Positions 32,801 to 39,668 of a stretch of DNA of 55,768 nt are shown here, one piece after another. The DNA comes from Phycisphaerales bacterium (GTDB lineage Bacteria > Planctomycetota > Phycisphaerae > Phycisphaerales > UBA1924). Position 1 is the first letter of the stretch; the number at the start of each line of letters is the position of its first letter. The notes under the pieces were generated by a model, which saw nothing but the letters and a program-made list of their open reading frames with translations, ran no database searches and was not told where the DNA came from. The position numbers and the translations under genes are program-made. The stretch is from NCBI GenBank assembly GCA_020427635.1, contig JAGQOH010000014.1:1-55768 (forward strand), given 5' to 3'.

Positions 32801-33151
32801 CGGGCGGCTTGTCGGATAGACGCAGACATTGGGCGCATCCGGCTCCGTAAACACCAATCGACATCCGACGACGAGCGGCAGGCCGGCATCTTTGGCAGCA
32901 GCCTGCGCGCGAACGATGCCGGCAAGCGTATTCGTGTCAGTGATGGCAATCGCGTGATGGCCAAGCAACGCCGCGTGCTCGACGAATTCATCGGGGTGAC
33001 TGGCGCCGGTGAGAAACGTGAAGTTGCTAGTGACCAGTAGCTCCGCATAGCGAACACATGGCGCTGGGCCCGAGGTGCGCGGGCCAGTGGACACGTGGGA
33101 TGGGTGCGCTTTCAACTTGGGCCAAGGATGCTCGGGCATCGCTACACCCAT
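29870..33151 (-). CDS. dnaE2: Error-prone DNA polymerase DnaE2
   Basis: DnaE2 (about 1093 aa) is a second DNA polymerase III alpha subunit used in damage-induced mutagenesis. It opens with a PHP domain (VTSNFTFLTGASHPDEFVEH). The polymerase core follows with GRGGAANSAVCFCLGIT and PDIDIDFEHERREEVIQ, which carries the two catalytic Asp residues. After it are FPRHLSQHVGGFVIT, the fingers and HhH region (GFSEYGFPESHAASFALLVY), and an OB domain near the end (QGRRVAVAGVVLMRQRP). The replicative DnaE beta-binding tail is absent, as expected. It starts at ATG 33151, overlapping the imuB stop by 10 bases (ATG 33139 is an alternative). With imuA and imuB it makes the complete mutasome cassette. Confidence 0.93.
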   Translation of the reverse strand: MGVAMPEHPWPKLKAHPSHVSTGPRTSGPAPCVRYAELLVTSNFTFLTGASHPDEFVEHAALLGHHAIAITDTNTLAGIVRAQAAAKDAGLPLVVGCRLVFTEPDAPNVCVYPTSRPAYARLCRLLTRGKRRAPKGECHLQFNDLLEGNAGLLAIIAPCWFVRSDNEHMLHALRSAFDDDRLSLATAHRYHQDDAERHAHAHELAKRCNVPLVVTNDVLYHIPERRMLQDTVTCIRQGCTIEQAGLRLQVNAERHLKTPDEMARLFADAPEAIARTVEVADRALAFDLDELKYEYPVEPCPDGMTPFGYLKACVDTGSRRRYPDGVPTKVSQSLEHELALIKELRYEAYFLTCYDIVNFARSHGILCQGRGGAANSAVCFCLGITEVDPARFSLLFERFVSRARNEPPDIDIDFEHERREEVIQHIYQKYGRERAALTAEVISYRGRSAVREVGKAMGLSLDCVDALAKNLDRWHAPPTESSFADAGVNGQDPTIRQVVALTKQLAGFPRHLSQHVGGFVITRTALHDLVPIENAAMEDRTVIEWDKDDIDAMGILKVDCLGLGMLTCIRKAFTFVKQIMGEELTLHKVLHDYGEDPAVYEMIQHADTVGVFQIESRAQMSMLPRLKPANFYDLVIEVAIVRPGPIQGGMVHPYLRRRTGEEAVVFPSEAVRDVLGRTLGVPLFQEQAMQLAIVAAGFTPDEADGLRRAMAAWRRKGDKIAAFGRRLITGMVANGYERDFAERCFAQIKGFSEYGFPESHAASFALLVYVSCWLKRYHPALFAAALINSQPMGFYAPAQIVRDAREHGVDVLPVDVNDSAWDCSLEVNAGARTRAIATAEPGAWGKDGPALRLGLRMVRGLPEQDAERLVAARKQWERFETIEQLWRRSGISTRALRALAKADAFRSMGVDRRAASWQIGPLRDVPLPLFEEHIAQPSDDDQRAIARLPSLPLRKHVLGDYEAVGLSLKAHPMFFMRERFERDGVIRTTDLRDASQCPQGRRVAVAGVVLMRQRPSTASGVVFITLEDETGIANLILWKDIFERFRKIARLSSVMLAQGRVERQGEVVHVHADRLVSLDESMPEFAARSRDFH

Positions 33152-34701
33152 GCGCCGTGCATGAACCAGCGCCCGGTTTCGCACACGCGAAAAATCCAGA
33201 GCCAACGCCCGTCGTCGTCCTGTACTTTGAAATAATCGCGCGTGGTGTGATGCATCGATGCACCGCCCTGGCGCATGGGCCACCACTCCGAAGCGATGCG
33301 CTCGGGCCCGACGCTTTGGATGATCTTGTGTTCCCGTGTATCACGGCGCACATGATGCACGGGTCCGTCAGGCGAGAGCGCGACGACATTCGCAACTGCT
33401 GGACAATCAAGCAACATTGTTGGACGATCATGCGGCGTGCAATGGGCGGTGGGACGCGTGCGCGCATCAATCATGACGGGGCGAGGCTGGCACGCGCGCT
33501 CCGGGCGGTGCGATTCGACGAGGGACAACTGGCGCACGCGGCTGTTTCCAAGCCGATTGACCATCGTGTCGACGAGCTGCGCACAGGCCCGATCATGCGA
33601 TCGCGCATCGCCCCCCTGCTCTCGATCCGTCCACGCCTCGGTTTGCTCATGGGCCAGGCGTCCCCACCGGCGCACGACAAGCTCCATGGCCTCGACTCCG
33701 AAACCAAGATGTGCCCGCTCGAGGCGAGGACGCAAGAGCGACCACAAGTGCTTTTCATTGCGCGTCGGATGACTCAGCATGAGTGGAAGGTCAAGCGGCG
33801 GCAGATCGCTTCGCTCTAATGTCAGCACGAGTCGTGTCGCGCCGCATTCCAGGGTGTGCAAATGCTTCGTGATCTCGCGTACGAGTGCTCGCGCGGTCTG
33901 CTCGATGGCGTCGTGTCGGCTCGTAGGGCCTTCGAATCGGCGCACGGTTCGCGGCAGGTCAACTGGACGGATCGGCACGAGCGTCTCGATCGCCTGCCCG
34001 AGCGCCTGGTCGAGCCGGAGCAAAAGTTGCGCGCCAAACCGCGCGGGCAGCACCGAGCGCGGCAAACTCATCAAAGACTCGATGCGCTCGATGCCAACTT
34101 CGCGCAAGCCCAGCACTGTCTGCATGTCCAGGCGCAAGGCGGCGACCGGCAGCGGCGCCAGGGCATCGCGCAATGTTTGCGACGAAACACAACTGCAGCG
34201 TAACGCGCCATGCCGCGCTATTGCCCAAGCGCCAACGAATGTTGGCGCAATGGCGCAACGGGCGGTGATACCCAGGCGCACCAAATCGCGCAGCACGCGC
34301 TGAGCCAACTGCGATTCGCCTCCAAAGACACGCTCGCAGCCGGTGACGTCGATGAACAAACCGTCTGGCTTGTCGATTGACACACGCGGGGAAAATCGGC
34401 TGGCCCACATGCCAAGCGCTTCGAGCGTTGTGCTTGTGCGCACGGGGTCGAAGGGCTCGACGCGCGGCGGTGGGCGCAGCACCGCCCGGGCCTGTGCAAG
34501 CGACATTCCAGCGCGCACCCCACCCTTTCGGGCAAGCGCACAACAACTCGCCACGACTTGTTGCTGATGCACGGTATGCACGAGCACAAGCGAAGCGTTT
34601 TTCTGCTCGTTATGCGGTGTGTTGCAGGCTTCGTGCCGATTCCTGCGCCGCAGCAGGTCGATCGGCAACATGGGCATCCACACGGACATCGCCCGTTTCA
34701 T
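33142..34701 (-). CDS. imuB: ImuB, Y-family polymerase-like mutasome protein
   Basis: The 519-aa protein is a Y-family DNA polymerase homologue of the ImuB type, which acts as a scaffold joining DnaE2 to the sliding clamp. Seen: the start MSVWMPMLPIDLLRR in place of the acidic catalytic motif of true Y-family enzymes, and a palm strand FIDVTGCERVFGGESQLAQ. Little-finger and thumb-like regions follow (VLGLREVGIERIESLMSLPR, LPARFGAQLLLRLDQALGQ). Lack of the N-terminal Asp supports a non-catalytic role. Start ATG 34701 overlaps imuA by 92 bases; later Met codons at 34692 or 34680 shorten this slightly. A short C-terminal domain (about 420-519) is typical for ImuB. Confidence 0.88.
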   Translation of the reverse strand: MKRAMSVWMPMLPIDLLRRRNRHEACNTPHNEQKNASLVLVHTVHQQQVVASCCALARKGGVRAGMSLAQARAVLRPPPRVEPFDPVRTSTTLEALGMWASRFSPRVSIDKPDGLFIDVTGCERVFGGESQLAQRVLRDLVRLGITARCAIAPTFVGAWAIARHGALRCSCVSSQTLRDALAPLPVAALRLDMQTVLGLREVGIERIESLMSLPRSVLPARFGAQLLLRLDQALGQAIETLVPIRPVDLPRTVRRFEGPTSRHDAIEQTARALVREITKHLHTLECGATRLVLTLERSDLPPLDLPLMLSHPTRNEKHLWSLLRPRLERAHLGFGVEAMELVVRRWGRLAHEQTEAWTDREQGGDARSHDRACAQLVDTMVNRLGNSRVRQLSLVESHRPERACQPRPVMIDARTRPTAHCTPHDRPTMLLDCPAVANVVALSPDGPVHHVRRDTREHKIIQSVGPERIASEWWPMRQGGASMHHTTRDYFKVQDDDGRWLWIFRVCETGRWFMHGAWV

Positions 34702-35413
34702 GATCTCTCTGCACGACACACTGTCGCGCCCCCTCCGATGTGGGCTGCACTCCCTTGCAGCACAGAAGCTCCACGATCCATCGGGGCTCAACATTGCTTG
34801 ACGGTGCGGGCGAAACGCACCATCGCGTGCGCGCCGCGGACAGCGTGCGACGCTCCCAGGGCGGACGCGCCACAAGGCCGATCGTGCCGCCATCCTGCGC
34901 CGACAGTTGCAGCCGGCGCGACATCGCCATCGTCATTGCAGACCCTTCCGCGATCACCACGCTTACGCCCGCGCAGCGCAACGCCAGATCGATCGCCCAG
35001 ATGCGCTCGGCTTGATCGCTTGGCTCGACCACGATTGAGCGGTGCAACAAGCGCAGATCCCGCTTGACCTGGCCCGGCACACCCAAGCCGCCAACCAAGG
35101 CGCCGAGGTATGGGCGACATCGCCCACCGATCCAGACGATCCGCCGGTCGGGCCAGAGTTCAACCGCCCGACGGGCCACATGGGTCAGCACGCCGATCGG
35201 GGGCCACCAATGGCGCGCGCGCGCCGCGTTCGGCCCAAGAGGATCGCCAAACCGCTCTTGACCGAACCATTCATGGATGCCGCCGCGCAGGCCCTTGGGG
35301 CAGGCCAGGAGGTGGTGAATGGGCCCGGACGCTGCCGCCCGGGCAACGCCCCGGCCGCCTTCGATGGCCGCGATCGCCGATTCCAGCCGGACTCGCCCCA
35401 CAGATGATAGCAT
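34610..35413 (-). CDS. imuA: ImuA, RecA-like mutasome accessory protein
   Basis: This 267-aa protein is the first gene of the imuA-imuB-dnaE2 cassette. It has the SulA/RecA-like fold of ImuA: an N-terminal helix SAIAAIEGGRGVARAA, EWFGQERFGDPLGP, strand RRIVWIGGRCRPYLGAL, LLHRSIVVEPSDQAERIWAI, and RCAGVSVVIAEGSAMTMAMS. No intact Walker motif is visible, as in other ImuA proteins. ATG 35413 is preceded not by a ribosome site but by TACCCT six bases upstream, in a good promoter arrangement, suggesting a leaderless mRNA. Identification relies as much on gene order as on sequence, since ImuA is poorly conserved. Confidence 0.8.
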   Translation of the reverse strand: MLSSVGRVRLESAIAAIEGGRGVARAAASGPIHHLLACPKGLRGGIHEWFGQERFGDPLGPNAARARHWWPPIGVLTHVARRAVELWPDRRIVWIGGRCRPYLGALVGGLGVPGQVKRDLRLLHRSIVVEPSDQAERIWAIDLALRCAGVSVVIAEGSAMTMAMSRRLQLSAQDGGTIGLVARPPWERRTLSAARTRWCVSPAPSSNVEPRWIVELLCCKGVQPTSEGARQCVVQRDHETGDVRVDAHVADRPAAAQESARSLQHTA

Positions 35414-35419
35414 TTTGTT

Positions 35420-35448
35420 AGGGTATCGGGCGGGGCGACCAAGATCAA
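35420..35448 (-). promoter_or_regulatory. Candidate imuA promoter
   Basis: Reading leftward, TTGATC (35448-35443), a 17-base spacer and TACCCT (35425-35420) form a well-spaced sigma-70-like promoter. The expected start point, seven bases on, is the imuA ATG itself (35413), pointing to a leaderless transcript. Confidence 0.5.
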
Positions 35449-35460
35449 GTGATCCACGAG

Positions 35461-35472
35461 TTTGTGGACAAA
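35461..35472 (-). promoter_or_regulatory. Candidate SOS operator upstream of imuA
   Basis: TTTGT-GG-ACAAA is an inverted repeat with perfect 5-bp arms, 12 bases beyond the candidate -35 element of imuA. The imuA-imuB-dnaE2 cassette is usually under LexA or another damage regulator. The word is not one of the known LexA boxes I can recall, so binding is a guess from position and symmetry. Confidence 0.35.
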
Positions 35473-35495
35473 AAACACGCCCGGGCTGTCTCGGC

Positions 35496-36026
35496 TCAAC
35501 CTTGGGCAGCGCGGTAGCGCCGGACGGCGTCTTCCACCTCCGCGATCGCGGCCGCTCGACCATCCCAGCCCTGCGGCGCGACCTGCACATCCTCAAGCTG
35601 CTTGTAGGTCGAGAAGAAATGTTCGACCTCGCGCAGATAGTGGCGCGGCACATCCTCCAACGCACGCACCTCGGCAAAGAGCGGGTCGGAATCAGGCACC
35701 GCCAAGAGTTTGCAGTCCGCCGATCCGTGGTCGAGCATCCGAAACACCCCCACCACCCGAGCCTGAATGAGGCAGCCCGGGAAGGTCGGTTCGTTCACCA
35801 TGACCAAGACATCCAGCGGGTCACCATCGGCCGCCAAGGTCTGCGGCACGAAGCCATAGTCCCCCGGGTAGTGGCTCGAGGAATAAAGATAGCGATCGAG
35901 CCGAATCAGCCCCGTCGCCTTGTCGACCTCGAACTTGCTGCGCCGCCCCTTGGGGATCTCGATGATGGCGTTCACAACGTTCGGGATGTTCGAGCCGGGG
36001 GGAATGGAATCGAAGATGCTTGACAT
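35496..36026 (-). CDS. ppa: Inorganic pyrophosphatase (family I)
   Basis: The enzyme (176 aa, normal length) splits pyrophosphate to phosphate and pulls biosynthetic reactions forward. Family I signatures are present: VNAIIEIPKGRRSKFEVDK (substrate-binding Lys), YPGDYGFVPQTLAADGDPLD with the metal-binding Asp set, and FFSTYKQLE near the end with the late Tyr-Lys pair. ATG 36026 is selected because AGGA lies eight bases upstream and family homology begins at once. It is transcribed leftward, upstream of imuA, with only 82 bases between, and divergent from the DinB-like gene. Confidence 0.94.
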   Translation of the reverse strand: MSSIFDSIPPGSNIPNVVNAIIEIPKGRRSKFEVDKATGLIRLDRYLYSSSHYPGDYGFVPQTLAADGDPLDVLVMVNEPTFPGCLIQARVVGVFRMLDHGSADCKLLAVPDSDPLFAEVRALEDVPRHYLREVEHFFSTYKQLEDVQVAPQGWDGRAAAIAEVEDAVRRYRAAQG

Positions 36027-36126
36027 GAGGATTTTCCTGTGGCCGCGCAGCGTATCCAGCCAACTGACGAGTCGGCAAGTATGGCCCTGCGAGAAGACCT
36101 GGGCGTCCACCTCATATAGTGCCTGC

Positions 36127-36681
36127 ATGACTTCGGAGATCATCCCCGCCTTCGCCGCGGAATTTGCACGGTACCGGTCACTTGGCGAGCGCTCCGCTGC
36201 GCAGCTGACCTGGCCCCAGCTGCGCACCTCGCTCGATCCCGAAACAAACTCGATCGCGGTGATCATGAAACACATCGGCGGCAACTTGCGCTCGCGCTGG
36301 ACCGATGCGCTCACAACCGATGGCGAGAAGCCTTGGCGCAATCGCGACAGTGAATTCATCGATGACTTTGCCGACCGCGAGGCGCTCATTGCGCACTGGA
36401 ATACGGGGTGGGATGCAGTCGAAAGCGCGCTCGCAAGCTTCACTGACGCGGACCTGACCAAGACCATCTACATCCGTGGTGAAGCGCACACGCTGGCCCT
36501 CGCGCTCACCCGATCGCTGAGCCACATCGCCTACCACGTCGGGCAAATCGTGCAGCAGGCACGCGTGCATGCCTCACGGGCCGACACCGCCTGGCAAACG
36601 CTCTCGATCCCGCGCGGCGGCTCTGCAGCCTTCAACACGCAAAAAGGCTTCGATCCGGCGAACCCGGGGGCTTCGAAATGA
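36127..36681 (+). CDS. DinB-like protein (DUF1572)
   Basis: The protein (184 aa) matches the DinB/YfiT four-helix superfamily, DUF1572 branch. Metal-ligand positions are seen as His in the second and third helices: SIAVIMKHIGGNLRSRW and LSHIAYHVGQIVQQARVH. Members of this superfamily are thiol- or metal-dependent transferases or of unknown role, so no reaction is assigned. The end (KGFDPANPGASK) is loose. ATG 36127 has no ribosome site, but TATAGT (36115-36120) lies six bases upstream. It is followed 79 bases on by a zinc-ribbon membrane protein gene. Confidence 0.75.
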   Translation: MTSEIIPAFAAEFARYRSLGERSAAQLTWPQLRTSLDPETNSIAVIMKHIGGNLRSRWTDALTTDGEKPWRNRDSEFIDDFADREALIAHWNTGWDAVESALASFTDADLTKTIYIRGEAHTLALALTRSLSHIAYHVGQIVQQARVHASRADTAWQTLSIPRGGSAAFNTQKGFDPANPGASK

Positions 36682-36760
36682 TCTTCAACAGAACCGGAAC
36701 AACCTGACGAAGGTATGGACCTGGGGCGCCCACCATCGGACGCCCCGTTGGGAGCACAGG

Positions 36761-37381
36761 GTGCGCAGGAGCCACGTCTGCCTCGGGTGCGGCTTTGACA
36801 TGTGCAAGCTCTGCGCGCCGCTCGACCCCCACTACCACCTGCCCATCGTGCAATGCCCGAAGTGCAACACCGCAGCGGTGCGACGCCCAGCCCGCGCGCC
36901 GTGGCGGCGCACGATGCGCTCCATCTGGTGGATGGCCTGGCAGTCCGTAATGGGCTTGCTCGTGTTCCTCATGACATGGAGCGTAATCGCCAATCTCAAC
37001 TTGCGCGAAGCTCGGGCCGAGCTGCGCTATGACCCGTTGATGACCGCGAGCCTGCTGGCGGTTGCCATTGCGCTCGTGCTGACCGGCGCCTGGTTCGGGC
37101 GCGCGCTCCGGCACATCCGCCTTTTGCAATTGCTGCTCGGCTGGGGCGCTTTGCTCACAGTCATCGCGGTGCTGACCTCGATCGATCAGCCCTGGCATCG
37201 CTGGCCGCGATTGGCGTGGCGCGAGTTGTTTGCACATGCCAAGATGGCCGTGCTCGTGTTCTTCATCACCGGCGCGTTTGCCGTCGCGGCGCGTGCGATG
37301 TCGGCAAACGTCAACGCTGGGGCGATAGCTCGGCGACTCCGCAAGCGGCGCAAACAAATTGCGAGGATGATGGGCGAATGA
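36761..37381 (+). CDS. Zinc-ribbon membrane protein A (unknown function)
   Basis: This 206-aa protein begins with a Cys-rich zinc-ribbon-like head: CLGCGFDMCKLC and CPKCNTAAVRR, six Cys in pairs. Four hydrophobic segments follow (about 55-80, 92-112, 120-140 and 165-185), so it sits in the inner membrane with the head at one face. A basic tail (ARRLRKRRKQIARMM) ends it. GTG 36761 is chosen because GGAG is six bases upstream; no Met lies before the Cys head. It overlaps the next gene as ATGA, and the two have the same architecture. Function is not known; pairs of such proteins look typical of planctomycetes, as far as I can tell. Confidence 0.65.
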   Translation: MRRSHVCLGCGFDMCKLCAPLDPHYHLPIVQCPKCNTAAVRRPARAPWRRTMRSIWWMAWQSVMGLLVFLMTWSVIANLNLREARAELRYDPLMTASLLAVAIALVLTGAWFGRALRHIRLLQLLLGWGALLTVIAVLTSIDQPWHRWPRLAWRELFAHAKMAVLVFFITGAFAVAARAMSANVNAGAIARRLRKRRKQIARMMGE

Positions 37382-38253
37382 CGGACCGCACCACCGACAA
37401 ACCTGACACCGCGCCGAGCATGCCCAACGCTGCGCCAAGCGAAAAGCCCAAGGCCGATGAGCGCCTGGGTGTCATCACTGGCGTGCGCGTGTGCGCGAAG
37501 TGCGGCTTCAACTTGATGGGCCAACTCACGCTGCGCGAGCCGATCTATGGCTTGATCGTCGCACGGTGCCCCGAGTGCGGCCAAGTCGCGCCACTGCAGG
37601 AATACCCATCGATGGGGCGCACCGCCAAGCGCTGGTCGACATTGCTTGGAAGCCTGTGGGTGCTTGTGGTGCTCGGCGTCGGCACGGGCGTCTCATTCGC
37701 GCTCATGGGACTGATGTTTGGGTCGGTTGAGATCGGCTCCGACGACTTCGCCACCATGCTGCCGGGCAGCTACTGGAGCACAACCGTTGATCGAGCCGCC
37801 CATCAAGAGTTGCTTACCGACCTGGGCGGCCCCATCGCCGCGATCGATCCCTGGGTGCTTGGCATCTGGTTTGGCGGTGCCGTGCTGGCCGTCATTGCGG
37901 GCATCGCATCATCAGTCCTGATGCTGGGCGTGCGCGGCGTGCGCCTTGCGCTGCTGCCACTCGTGCTGCTTGCCGTTCCAATCGTCGGGTACGGCATCCG
38001 CCGCGCGGTGGTGCTCGCCGAGATCTCAGCAGGCTCCACATCCAAGAGTGAGGTTGCCGAGTGGCTGCTCGGACCGACGATCAGCGCCATCACGCTCGCG
38101 ATCTTTGGTGTGATGATTATGGGCGGCGCGACGTTCGGGCGAGCACTCGTGCGTGGCTTGGTGCGTGTGCTGCTGCCGGCGCCCATGCGCGCAGGCCTCG
38201 CGCCACTCTGGCTCACGGATGGGAAGAAGCTCCCGAGGGGGAGAGGGTGGTGA
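37378..38253 (+). CDS. Zinc-ribbon membrane protein B (unknown function)
   Basis: The protein (291 aa) has an N-terminal polar tail rich in Pro/Ala/Lys (about 1-35), a zinc ribbon CAKCGFNLMGQL ... CPECGQVAPL, and four membrane segments (about 83-108, 160-185, 188-205 and 230-255). A basic C-terminus (GLAPLWLTDGKKLPRGRGW) follows. The head CxxCGFNLxG motif is a common planctomycete zinc-ribbon form. It starts at ATG 37378 overlapping the stop of the previous gene, so expression is coupled. No enzyme motif is visible. The two proteins may form a heteromer; this is inference from the coupling and from like architecture. Confidence 0.7.
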   Translation: MTDRTTDKPDTAPSMPNAAPSEKPKADERLGVITGVRVCAKCGFNLMGQLTLREPIYGLIVARCPECGQVAPLQEYPSMGRTAKRWSTLLGSLWVLVVLGVGTGVSFALMGLMFGSVEIGSDDFATMLPGSYWSTTVDRAAHQELLTDLGGPIAAIDPWVLGIWFGGAVLAVIAGIASSVLMLGVRGVRLALLPLVLLAVPIVGYGIRRAVVLAEISAGSTSKSEVAEWLLGPTISAITLAIFGVMIMGGATFGRALVRGLVRVLLPAPMRAGLAPLWLTDGKKLPRGRGW

Positions 38254-38305
38254 ACCGACGCTAATGCGTGCCGTATAACGTGAGGGCTCTTTCGGAGGCT
38301 GCGCG

Positions 38306-39502
38306 ATGTTTCGAATCACATTGATTGTCACTGTGCTAGCGGCCCCGAGCGTGGCATTGGCGCAGCAAGCTGAGACTCCAGAGCCGGAGCAAGCAGTTGT
38401 CGCGACGGCAGCATGCACGGCCGACGAAGTGCACGCGCTGGTCGAGCAAATGACGGATGTGTCGGCATCAGTCGAAGATCGTTGGGCGGCGGAAGATGAG
38501 TTGCTGTTGTGCGATCCGAGGCTGGTGTTGCCAGAGTTGTTGGAGCATGTAGACAAGGGCATGCCGAAGGGTGGGATCTGGAACAGCGGTGGTCGAGAAC
38601 TTGATAAGGACGCGCCGATCGAGTGGCAGTCGCACTACGCAGTCAGTCGAGTTTGGCGTCGCGCAACTCACGGACTTGGTGATCGGAACGAACAAAGCGC
38701 ATTCCTCATCAACTTGCTTCCCGCGGCGGGGCCGAGGGCACAAGCACGTCTCCTCAACTCTGCAATGTGGACAACTCATACCGAGGTCGCAGCTGAGTGC
38801 CAGCTCACGGATCCAAATGCAGCGTCTCTTGTCAAAGTAACTTCGTGGAAGCTTCTCACCCAGCACCGTATCGACGGTTGCCACGAATTGGCGGTTCGAG
38901 CGCTGCGCCAAACCAACGAGGCGCCACTGCGGTCATTTTGGATCGGAACAATCTTTGAGGATAGGCGGGTCCACCGCACAGAATGTGATCCACGCGTCGT
39001 TGAAGTCGCTTTCGATTCGATTGATGCACTATCGATTCAGAATCTGGCGCTCTACATTGGGGTGGACTTGCCCGGCGAGAGCCTCGAGCAAAGGAGGAGC
39101 GCTGCCCTCGCTTGGTGGGCTGACAACAAGGAGCGCATCCAAGCCGAAGCCGCGGAGTGGGATGCGCGCCCACAAGCGCGCGGCACGCGTGATGCATTCA
39201 AAGACCTTGCTGAAGGCAAGCTCGCCATTCGCACATGGGGCATGCCGCCGACGTGGGAGTTCGACGCTCGCAAGATGATGCAGCAGCGGCTGGGCTTCAC
39301 GTATGAAGGTGCGTACTGCATGACAACGGAAGAAATGCAAGCCTATGACGACGCGTACAACCTGATCATGGAGTCCGCCATCCGTCGCAAGCACGGCCCC
39401 GATTGGAAGGACCAAGTGGCTGCGATTCGTGAGGAGGCCAAGGAGCGGTGGAACAAGGACTTTGGCATGGGCGAAGTGGATCCAGCGCCGCCCAAAAAAT
39501 AA
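38306..39502 (+). CDS. Secreted protein of unknown function
   Basis: This 398-aa protein has a clear signal peptide (FRITLIVTVLAAPSVALAQQ, cleavage near residue 20). The mature part is mostly alpha-helical with many Glu, Arg and Trp and looks like a helical-repeat (HEAT-like) scaffold: CDPRLVLPELLEHVDKGMP, PAAGPRAQARLLNSAMW, ALRQTNEAPLRSFWIGTIF. Later the chain is rich in charged residues, with ALAWWADNKERIQAEAAEWD and EEAKERWNKDF. No catalytic motif is recognised. GGAGG lies seven bases before the ATG. Its TAA stop overlaps the T-tract of the terminator of the convergent tRNA-Met gene. Confidence 0.7.
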   Translation: MFRITLIVTVLAAPSVALAQQAETPEPEQAVVATAACTADEVHALVEQMTDVSASVEDRWAAEDELLLCDPRLVLPELLEHVDKGMPKGGIWNSGGRELDKDAPIEWQSHYAVSRVWRRATHGLGDRNEQSAFLINLLPAAGPRAQARLLNSAMWTTHTEVAAECQLTDPNAASLVKVTSWKLLTQHRIDGCHELAVRALRQTNEAPLRSFWIGTIFEDRRVHRTECDPRVVEVAFDSIDALSIQNLALYIGVDLPGESLEQRRSAALAWWADNKERIQAEAAEWDARPQARGTRDAFKDLAEGKLAIRTWGMPPTWEFDARKMMQQRLGFTYEGAYCMTTEEMQAYDDAYNLIMESAIRRKHGPDWKDQVAAIREEAKERWNKDFGMGEVDPAPPKK

Positions 39503-39524
39503 AAACCCCGCGTTGCAAGCGGGG
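39494..39524 (-). terminator. Intrinsic terminator of tRNA-Met
   Basis: On the minus strand, CCCCGC, a seven-base loop and GCGGGG (39524-39506) are followed by a T-rich run with one A (39505-39494). It starts seven bases after the tRNA 3' end. The T-run covers the last codons of the convergent secreted-protein gene. Confidence 0.85.
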
Positions 39525-39530
39525 CAAGAG

Positions 39531-39605
39531 TGCCGATGGGTGGACTCGAACCACCGACCTGCGGGTTATGAATCCGCCGCTCTAGACCAGCTGAGCTACA
39601 TCGGC
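39531..39605 (-). tRNA. tRNA-Met (anticodon CAT)
   Basis: Full cloverleaf on the minus strand: the acceptor stem GCCGATG/CATCGGC is fully paired, with D stem GCTC/GAGC, anticodon loop TTCATAA and T arm GGTGG-TTCGAGT-CCACC. The paired first base excludes an initiator tRNA. It is an elongator Met tRNA, or possibly a tRNA-Ile whose CAT is modified to lysidine. One A-C mismatch closes the anticodon stem. CCA is not encoded. Confidence 0.93.
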
Positions 39606-39668
39606 CAATGCTTGTGAGGGGCAGAGTATAGCCACGGGCCCACCCATGCTCACCCTTGGCGAGTCGAA

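Noticed and set aside
36723..36746. GGGGCG/CGCCCC hairpin between the DinB-like and zinc-ribbon genes
   Set aside because: Large loop and no T-run; not enough for a terminator call.
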